DNA from: CAYTLQ01 sp964438715
GTDB taxonomy: Bacteria; Bacteroidota; Ignavibacteria; Ignavibacteriales; Ignavibacteriaceae
NCBI GenBank assembly: GCA_964438715.1
Contig: CAYTLQ010000234.1
Coordinates: forward strand, 1-20,680
Direction of reading: 5' to 3'
Length of the DNA: 20,680 nt
The notes beneath the pieces were generated by a model. That model saw only the letters and a program-made list of their open reading frames with translations. It did no database searches and had not been told where the DNA came from. Numbering within the stretch: position 1 is the stretch's first letter; every line of letters starts with the position of its first letter. A program made the translations under genes and the position numbers. Positions 15,122-20,680 of this stretch are shown here, piece after piece.

Positions 15122-17101
15122 TTAACTCCGCGTATTTATTAATAAATTTAGCGTTTTACCTATAATTTCCAGATCCAGCCAAATATTCTGATTACGAGCG
15201 TAAAATATATCTAATTTTTCAAAGTTTTCCTCATTCTCACCTTCTGTGTACCAAAGCCCCGTTATTCCCGGCTTGCCCAGAAAAACTCCTGACTTATTAG
15301 TGTGAGATTTCGGTCCTACAAGACTCAAAGAGCCGCAAATGACAGATGGAATTTTTTTTATCATCTCATTTATTTCCCGGTTTCCGCCAATAACAGGAAA
15401 CCATCGGAAAAGGAGGTGATAGGAAATGTACAAGAATACTCCTAATAAAAAATCGAATACCCTCTTTATAAGTTTATGTAAAGGACTGTTTATATTATAG
15501 GTTAGTCCTATTAACGGTATATCATCCAGAAGAGAGACCTCAGTTTTGCCCACCAGAAATTCCAAATTACTACCCGCCACTTTGAATTCGACTTCATCTT
15601 TAGTGCAAGCCGCAACTACAGCCATCATTTGTGAATAACTCAAGCCCTCTGATGCAAAAATTATTTCATTCACTTTTTTGGCACGAACAATTTTCTCCGC
15701 ATTTTCGATACTACCAAGAACTTCGAATCCTTCAATTTTATTCCCGATTTCCTTCCTTGAACTGCTCAACAGACCTATTACTGTATGATATGCAGACTGC
15801 CGTTTGTTTAGTTTCTGCGCAATAGTTATTGAAATAGGGCTTGTACCAAAAACCAATGTTCTCCGCCGGGTTGCAAATTGCATATCGGTACCAATTCTGA
15901 ATATCAGTTTTGCCATAAGTCTCCATATCACCGAAGACACACCAGCCAGCAAAAATGTAAATATGATTACACCGCGACTGTATGCAAAATCTTTAAAGAA
16001 ATAGGTCGTTGCCGATACAATAAAAAAACTCAACAACCACCCTGGCAGGTAACGAAAAATTGAAATTCTGTCTCTTCGATAGACTTGTGTAGAAAGCAAA
16101 GTTACCAGATACAAAATAAGTGGTATTGAGTAAACTATTCCAAGAGCAAATTCAGGGAATCCTTTCCATTCCCGAAATGAAGTATATATATGTGAAGCGC
16201 TATATATAGAAAGATTGAAAACTATTGCATCGATAATAATAGGAACAACAACAAGTTTCCATCTTCCGAGAAATGCTGCTGTTTCCCTTAACGATATTGC
16301 AAAGCGAAGAACTGTTTCAACCAAAAAAGACCCCGAGAAATGTTTCCTGACAAAGAGACGCATTGCATCATAAAAAATGCGTGTTTCATCAATATTACTT
16401 CTCTTTGTACTTTCACCTTTATAATGGATAATCCTTGTATCGTGATAGTAATAAACTTTATAACCTGCTTTCTGTACACGGTAGCATAAATCGAGATCCT
16501 CACCATACATAAAAAACTGCTCATCCAATCCGCCGGTTTTTTCGTAACATTCCCTTCGTATCATCATGAATGAACCCGAGATAGCATCCACCTCATAGGT
16601 TTGATTTTCATCGAGGTATGTCAGATTGTAGCGGGCAAAAAGTCTGCTTTTCGGAAACAATGTACTCAACCCGGTTACCTTACAAAATGAAGTCCACGGA
16701 CCCGGGAAACCTCTTCTGCAAGCAAGTTGTAATGTTCCATCGGGGTTGAGGATTTTACAGCCTGCCATTCCTACCGATGTATTATTATCCAGGAAATGAA
16801 TCATTTTCCGGAATGTATCCTCTTCAACAAGGGTATCGGGGTTTAAGAGTAGCAGATACCTGCCTTTGGCTCTTTTAAGTCCTAAGTTATTGGCTTTGCT
16901 GAATCCCAGGTTTTTATCACTGCTTATGAGAATTACTCCCGGGTGTTTCTCTTTTAATAATTCTATTGATCCGTCATCAGAGGCATTATCTACTACTATC
17001 ACCTCAACTGTAATGCCCTGCGAGGCTTTTTCAATGGAGACGAGCAGGTTTGAGAGGAATTCTTTTACATTGTAATTTACAATGATAACGGAGAGATCCA
17101 C
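15122..17101 (-). CDS. GT2 glycosyltransferase fused to membrane pseudo-phosphoglycosyltransferase
   Basis: A fusion of about 659 residues. Residues 1-275 are a GT2 rhamnosyltransferase-like domain: LSVIIVNYN at the start, VVDNASDDGS (36-45), NPDT (87-90), AISGSFMMIR (about 173-182) and GEDLDLCYR (200-208). About 283-403 is a set of membrane helices, 413-533 a Rossmann-like domain, and 543-659 a shortened version of the bacterial sugar transferase domain. It keeps KRVFDFLLG, SLSLVGPKSH and GKPGITGLW but lacks the KFRSM block and an intact Asp-Glu dyad. The C-terminal half is therefore probably not catalytic. I prefer the GTG at 17101, with AGG 6 nt upstream and 7 nt after the preceding stop. 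A TTG at 17152 would overlap the previous gene by 44 bp. Confidence 0.82.
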   Translation of the reverse strand: MDLSVIIVNYNVKEFLSNLLVSIEKASQGITVEVIVVDNASDDGSIELLKEKHPGVILISSDKNLGFSKANNLGLKRAKGRYLLLLNPDTLVEEDTFRKMIHFLDNNTSVGMAGCKILNPDGTLQLACRRGFPGPWTSFCKVTGLSTLFPKSRLFARYNLTYLDENQTYEVDAISGSFMMIRRECYEKTGGLDEQFFMYGEDLDLCYRVQKAGYKVYYYHDTRIIHYKGESTKRSNIDETRIFYDAMRLFVRKHFSGSFLVETVLRFAISLRETAAFLGRWKLVVVPIIIDAIVFNLSIYSASHIYTSFREWKGFPEFALGIVYSIPLILYLVTLLSTQVYRRDRISIFRYLPGWLLSFFIVSATTYFFKDFAYSRGVIIFTFLLAGVSSVIWRLMAKLIFRIGTDMQFATRRRTLVFGTSPISITIAQKLNKRQSAYHTVIGLLSSSRKEIGNKIEGFEVLGSIENAEKIVRAKKVNEIIFASEGLSYSQMMAVVAACTKDEVEFKVAGSNLEFLVGKTEVSLLDDIPLIGLTYNINSPLHKLIKRVFDFLLGVFLYISYHLLFRWFPVIGGNREINEMIKKIPSVICGSLSLVGPKSHTNKSGVFLGKPGITGLWYTEGENEENFEKLDIFYARNQNIWLDLEIIGKTLNLLINTRS

Positions 17102-17108
17102 TGTTGGC

Positions 17109-17831
17109 CTATAATAATCCGACCCAACTACTAAACCGTAGTTTCCAGACAAGGAAAACGGCTTCCCGCACTATTTTTTTGGACATTTTTGATTTGCCCA
17201 TTTGTCTGTCAATAAAAATTATTGGGATCTCCTTTATGCGGAAACCCTTCTTCCAGATTTTAAAGTTCATTTCAATCTGAAACGCATAACCGTTAGACTT
17301 GATTTTGTCAAGGTCTATTGCCTGAAGCGCTTCTTTCCGGAAACATTTGTAACCGCCGGTTGAATCCATTATCGGTAATCCGGTAATGAATCGCGTGTAA
17401 AAGTTGGCAAAATAACTCAGCAATAATCTGTGCATAGGCCAGTTTATAACATTCACTCCGGTCAGATAACGGCTTCCAATTACTAGGTCGGCGTGCTCAA
17501 TAGCCTTTAGAAAATTAGCAACTTCTTTAGGGTCATGAGAGTAGTCGGCATCCATTTCAAAAATATAATCATAACCATTCTCAATTGCATATTTAAAGCC
17601 AGCACAATAAGCCGTTCCCAACCCCAGCTTTTTTTCTCTACGAAGCACATGTATTCTGTCATCTTTTTTCGACAGACTTTCCACATACTCACCTGTGCCA
17701 TCCGGTGAATTATCATCCACAATAAGCATATGCACGCCCTGAGGATAGAGTTCCAGCACATCGGGTATAAGTTTTTCTATATTTTCCCGCTCATTATAAG
17801 TCGGGGTTATGATGAGAGTCTTTTTATCCAT
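17109..17831 (-). CDS. polyprenol-phosphate mannosyltransferase-like GT2 enzyme (Dpm1 type)
   Basis: A 240-residue GT2 enzyme without C-terminal membrane helices. Motifs match dolichol/polyprenol-phosphate mannose synthases: PTYNERENIEKLI (10-22), DDNSPDGTGE (39-48), MDADYSHDP (93-101, the metal-binding DAD), GSRYLTG (119-125), DSTGGYKCFRKEAL (156-169), GYAFQIEM (181-188), IPIIFIDRQMGKSKMS (202-217). Such enzymes move a hexose from a nucleotide sugar to polyprenyl phosphate on the cytoplasmic face. The sugar could be mannose, glucose or GlcNAc-like and cannot be fixed from sequence. It lies 59 bp after the sugar phosphotransferase gene. Confidence 0.88.
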   Translation of the reverse strand: MDKKTLIITPTYNERENIEKLIPDVLELYPQGVHMLIVDDNSPDGTGEYVESLSKKDDRIHVLRREKKLGLGTAYCAGFKYAIENGYDYIFEMDADYSHDPKEVANFLKAIEHADLVIGSRYLTGVNVINWPMHRLLLSYFANFYTRFITGLPIMDSTGGYKCFRKEALQAIDLDKIKSNGYAFQIEMNFKIWKKGFRIKEIPIIFIDRQMGKSKMSKKIVREAVFLVWKLRFSSWVGLL

Positions 17832-17890
17832 TTATTAAAGATAGAGAAAAATATAATTAGTAGTACTGAAAAATTCTTTCCGTACTTTTT

Positions 17891-19294
17891 TTATTCGTAA
17901 TGTCCCTTACCAAAGAAAACAACAAAAATAGTGCGGACAAGTATCTTTAAATCCATCCGGAGTGACATATTTTCAATATAAAACAGGTCATAACGAAGTT
18001 TCATTTTAACATCTTCAATCGATTCATCGTATTTGTGTTTTACCTGAGCCCATCCTGTTATTCCGGGTCTTACGCGAAGCCGTCGTTTATAATAAGGAAT
18101 TTCCTCAGCAAGTTTTTCAACAAAAAATGGTCTTTCCGGGCGTGGTCCGACGAGAGACATTTCGCCTTTCAGCACATTTATCATCTGTGGCAATTCATCA
18201 ATCCGAACTTTGCGAATAAATTTACCAACTCTTGTAATACGAGGGTCATCCTTTTGCGACCAAACGGGACCGGTAGCTTTTTCTGCCTCCGCATGCATAG
18301 AGCGAAATTTGACTATACGGAAAGGTTTACCGTTCAAACCACATCTTTCCTGGGTATAAAAAATTGGTCCTTTGCTATCTAATTTAATAGCAATAGCAGT
18401 AGCGAAAATTACCGGAGCTGATATAATTAGTATTAATATAGATATAAATATGTCTAAAATTCTTTTTGCTTTCTTTTCCCACTCAGGCATTAATTCCGGA
18501 TTTATATCAATAAGTGGGAGTCCGTACAGTTGTGTAGTTTTTGCTTGCCCCGAGAGTAATTCGTACAAGTCGGGGACAATTTTAATTCCTATATTGCGAT
18601 TTTCGATTCGGCCGAGTATTTCAATTATAAGGTCATTGTTGTGTTTTTCGAGAGCAATGATAATTTCCTTCACCGAATTTTTATCAAGAATTTCTGCGAG
18701 GTTGTGTACCGAACCGAGATGAGTATATGGTTTTCCTGAGTCCTGTTCTGCAGAATTGCTTTCTGTAATATAACCGACTATATCCAGCCCTAACCCTCGA
18801 TGATTTTCTACTTCGCGGGCGATCTCAAAAGCCTTTTCTCCCTCACCAATAATAACAGCATTTTTCCTTCCAAATCCTTTAATCAGAAGAGATCGTTGAA
18901 CACTTCGTAAAATCAGTCTGCCCGAAGCTACAAAGACAACGAGAAACCCCCAATAAATAAAAATAAGGATTCTTGTTTCTGAGGTTACACCGTGCGTATA
19001 ATCATCCAGATAGATAACAAAAAACAGAATAAAAATACCAATGAAGGTACATTTCAGGAGACTAAGAATTTCATCCAGACGGGAGAGTGCAAACCAGGTA
19101 CGGTACATGCCAACGAATATAAAATTCGATAGCCAGTAAAAGTACACAACCAGCATTGGCAGAATGAAATCGGGCATTATTATCAGGTCGAACCACCCCG
19201 TGTTCACACGAAAAAAGAAGTACGCCATCCAGGCTGAATTTATCGTTAAAAAGTCAACGATTAAAAGTGTTATTTTTTCTGTTCTGTGATGCAT
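17891..19294 (-). CDS. polyprenyl-phosphate sugar phosphotransferase (WbaP/WcaJ-like)
   Basis: A 467-residue initiating enzyme that transfers a sugar-1-phosphate from a nucleotide sugar to undecaprenyl phosphate. Hydrophobic helices (about 8-130) are followed by a nucleotide-binding-like domain (143-265, RKNAVIIGEGEKAFEIA). The catalytic monotopic domain (275-467) then shows KRILDIFISILILIISAP, GPIFYTQERCGLNGKPF, KFRSM (329-333), the catalytic dyad Asp366-Glu367 in DELPQ, SLVGPRPERP (380-389), PGITGWAQV (410-418) and YIENMSLRMDLKIL. All catalytic elements are intact, in contrast to the fused copy at 15122-17101. It is the first gene of the minus-strand run. No clear Shine-Dalgarno sequence precedes its ATG. 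The sugar, glucose or galactose being common, is not decidable. Confidence 0.93.
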   Translation of the reverse strand: MHHRTEKITLLIVDFLTINSAWMAYFFFRVNTGWFDLIIMPDFILPMLVVYFYWLSNFIFVGMYRTWFALSRLDEILSLLKCTFIGIFILFFVIYLDDYTHGVTSETRILIFIYWGFLVVFVASGRLILRSVQRSLLIKGFGRKNAVIIGEGEKAFEIAREVENHRGLGLDIVGYITESNSAEQDSGKPYTHLGSVHNLAEILDKNSVKEIIIALEKHNNDLIIEILGRIENRNIGIKIVPDLYELLSGQAKTTQLYGLPLIDINPELMPEWEKKAKRILDIFISILILIISAPVIFATAIAIKLDSKGPIFYTQERCGLNGKPFRIVKFRSMHAEAEKATGPVWSQKDDPRITRVGKFIRKVRIDELPQMINVLKGEMSLVGPRPERPFFVEKLAEEIPYYKRRLRVRPGITGWAQVKHKYDESIEDVKMKLRYDLFYIENMSLRMDLKILVRTIFVVFFGKGHYE

Positions 19295-19772
19295 TAAGTG
19301 CAGTAATTCAGCTGATAAATCAGGTTATTAAAAATACAAACCTTTAAAATAGTGAAAAAGATTGAATGCTTTTCTTTAAAATTTACAGTGAGTTGTATTC
19401 CTAAAATCCGATATGGATGTAAAAGGATGAGTATTTACGGCATAAAAAAAATATAAAACTATCCTATTAAAACGCCACAGAATTACCTACAGTAAGGAAG
19501 GACTTAGTAACCGTATATACATGTCTTTATTTTAAGAAATAATTATAAAATTTCTACTTTAGGAATTCCTCGCTGAAGTATTCCCTGGAGAATCTGGCAA
19601 AAGAGCATTCAAGGCAAGCGATTTTATTACAACACTGATGTAATAGCTTATAGATGAAACTGTTTACTAATAATACGAAAATCACATCTATCGTTCAGAA
19701 TAATTGCGGAAATTCAATGGTTACAGGCGGTAATTTCATAGAAGGTAACAGCACACCACAGAGTGGATTTAC
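19295..19772. other. noncoding region upstream of the glycan gene run
   Basis: About 480 bp, AT-rich, with stops in all frames and no recognised gene, RNA or clear promoter. The promoter of the sugar phosphotransferase gene should be in the left part. The right part may contain further decayed transposon sequence linked to the remnant that follows, but I could not read homologous protein in it. Confidence 0.4.
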
Positions 19773-19993
19773 AATGTTTATAGATTAGTGCCCCAAAAAA
19801 TTACAATAAGACAGTTGGAATATTTCGATATCAATTATTAAAGCTGGCCGGTAAAATAGTGTATCATGCAAGATATGTGCTACTTCAGATAACAGAGCCG
19901 GTAAAAAAATTCAGGTACTTACCGTCGCATATTAACGATTTTTGCCATTTTCAATTTAAAACGAAACTACCTTTAACACACAAAAATAATTGA
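19773..19993 (+). pseudogene. decayed transposase C-terminal remnant, IS1380-like
   Basis: Two overlapping frames read as one transposase tail. First comes NVYRLVPQKITIRQLEYF (from 19773). After a frameshift near 19826 the other frame reads FRYQLLKLAGKIVYHARY, then VLLQITEPVKKFRY and on to TGA at 19991-19993. The LLKLAGKIVYHARYVLLQ segment resembles the conserved C-terminus of IS1380-family DDE transposases (R-L-L-K-x-G-x-K-V-x-x-H-A-R). The catalytic core is missing, and no element ends or target duplication could be placed. The family name is from memory of the motif and is tentative. Confidence 0.5.
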
Positions 19994-20082
19994 TTTTGTA
20001 AGCTTGGGGATTAAACTGTCCAAAAAAATAGAATAAGGGACATTCAATTTTGTTTTTGACTCAAATAACATAACTGAAGCAA

Positions 20083-20126
20083 AAAACTCTAAGTAAAATG
20101 TATCTCGAATGAAGACTTAGAGTTTT
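20083..20126 (-). terminator. intrinsic terminator-like hairpin after the HEPN gene
   Basis: A perfect 12-bp stem, AAAACTCTAAGT (20083-20094) with ACTTAGAGTTTT (20115-20126), encloses a 20-nt loop. Read on the minus strand the stem runs into TTTTTT, as needed for release. It lies about 60 bp beyond the HEPN stop. The stem is AT-rich, so efficiency may be modest. Confidence 0.55.
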
Positions 20127-20184
20127 GACAAGAAATTTTCATGAATTTGAAAGTCTGCATCAGATTTTAAGTAAGATGTACCAT

Positions 20185-20592
20185 CTAGAATTCTACATTA
20201 TAATGTTTCTTAACAAGATTTATTATTTCATTTAAGAAATATTCTGCGTTTTCAATCTGTTCCTTTGTTTCTTCTTTACTAACAAAATAAAAGTCTTCAT
20301 AATCACTATCCAATCTCATTTCAAAGGCCTCCGTCAATATCTCATTCAACTTATCAGGTAAAAGGCCGGATTTAACAAAATGAAGATTGAACAAATGCGA
20401 TACACCTTTATGTGTTTTACTATCAATACCTTCTAATGCAAAAATTATTCTTGTTGAATGAAAAATTACATAATATGATCTGCTTAAAGATGATTTCAAA
20501 AAATTATTTTCAAAAGATTGCTTCGCACTTTCAAGTTCTTCTTTTGCTTTTTCAAATCTGTATTTAGCTAAGTTTATTTTCTTTTCATCCAT
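20185..20592 (-). CDS. HEPN-domain protein of a MNT/HEPN toxin-antitoxin pair (UPF0332-like)
   Basis: A 135-residue all-helical protein. The pattern AKEELESAKQSFENNFLKSSLSRSYYVIFHSTRIIFALEG (16-55), followed by SKTHKGVSHLFNLHFVKSGLL, is typical of UPF0332/HEPN proteins paired with minimal nucleotidyltransferases. The RNase motif is present as Arg38-x6-His45 (RSYYVIFH). In studied pairs the HEPN protein is an RNase toxin, and its partner neutralises it by adding AMP to a tyrosine near this motif. Its ATG overlaps the stop of the upstream nucleotidyltransferase gene by 8 bp, so translation is likely coupled. Activity of this copy is inferred only. Confidence 0.82.
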   Translation of the reverse strand: MDEKKINLAKYRFEKAKEELESAKQSFENNFLKSSLSRSYYVIFHSTRIIFALEGIDSKTHKGVSHLFNLHFVKSGLLPDKLNEILTEAFEMRLDSDYEDFYFVSKEETKEQIENAEYFLNEIINLVKKHYNVEF

Positions 20593-20680
20593 ATAAACTT
20601 ATACCCTGATTAATTATATTCTGATAGAATGGTATAGTATCTTTGTACATAAAAAACTTATCAGCTTCAACTATTCTTAC
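20585..20680 (-). CDS. minimal nucleotidyltransferase (MNT) antitoxin, C-terminal end, cut by window edge
   Basis: The last 31 codons of a minus-strand gene are visible, ending ..FYQNIINQGISLYG and TGA at 20585-20587. The ending P-F-Y-x-x-I-x-x-x-G-I-x-L-Y-G is the usual C-terminus of minimal nucleotidyltransferases (MntA/COG1669 type). Overlap with the HEPN start and gene order support the antitoxin call. The catalytic GSxxxGxxxxxSDxD region lies outside the window. Confidence 0.7.
   Translation of the reverse strand, partial: VRIVEADKFFMYKDTIPFYQNIINQGISLYG

Noticed and set aside
18035..18722. Plus-strand ORFs of about 115 codons opposite the sugar phosphotransferase
   Set aside because: They are antisense to a gene with fully intact family motifs and show no recognisable protein features.
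20017..20042. TGTCC/GGACA as the terminal inverted repeat of the decayed insertion sequence
   Set aside because: The arms are only five bases, both lie on the same side of the remnant, and no matching end is visible on the left.

Overview
The window looks like a chromosomal segment from the Ignavibacteria/Chlorobi-Bacteroidota side of the tree. Two large secreted proteins end in the type IX secretion (Por) C-terminal sorting domain with the NYPNPFNP box that is very common in Ignavibacteria. The DNA is AT-rich and many starts lack a clear Shine-Dalgarno sequence. This placement is an inference from protein style, not from a marker gene.

Layout, left to right. (1) 1-504: three adjacent short hairpins run into a truncated GIY-YIG nuclease remnant, followed by a 75-bp foldback. 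(2) 505-2559 (-): a secreted tandem beta-propeller with 13 Asp-box repeats and a sorting domain. (3) 2560-3093: noncoding, with a dyad and an 89-bp foldback. (4) 3094-5847 (-): a compact arsenic operon arsR-arsC-acr3-arsM. It has a consensus-like promoter, an operator over the -10, and what looks like a second operator copy between arsR and arsC. (5) 6062-8032: a small accessory block with a solitary Mrr-type endonuclease, a phage CI/LexA-like repressor broken by an in-frame stop, and a divergent Mor-like activator across a repeat-rich operator region. (6) 8054-10509 (-): a secreted phosphodiester glycosidase (NAGPA) with Ig-like domains and a sorting domain, broken by one frameshift. (7) 10884-19294 (-): eight co-oriented genes. 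The first three in transcription order make envelope glycans (polyprenyl-phosphate sugar phosphotransferase, polyprenol-phosphate mannosyltransferase-like enzyme, GT2 fused to a degenerate phosphotransferase). Then come accA, a hotdog thioesterase, nadC, a Wzx-type flippase and dut. (8) 19295-20680: about 0.9 kb of noncoding DNA with a decayed transposase tail, then a MNT/HEPN toxin-antitoxin pair cut by the window edge.

How the genes work together. The ars genes form a complete sense-reduce-export-methylate circuit. The polysaccharide genes could start lipid-linked glycan synthesis, extend it and flip it. Fatty-acid (accA), NAD (nadC) and nucleotide (dut) genes sit in the same tightly spaced run. 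The Mrr, CI/Mor and MNT/HEPN genes are typical accessory or defence genes. No clearly new large system is evident. The most unusual items are the GT2/pseudo-phosphotransferase fusion, the duplicated ArsR operator, and the phage-type switch whose repressor carries a stop codon.
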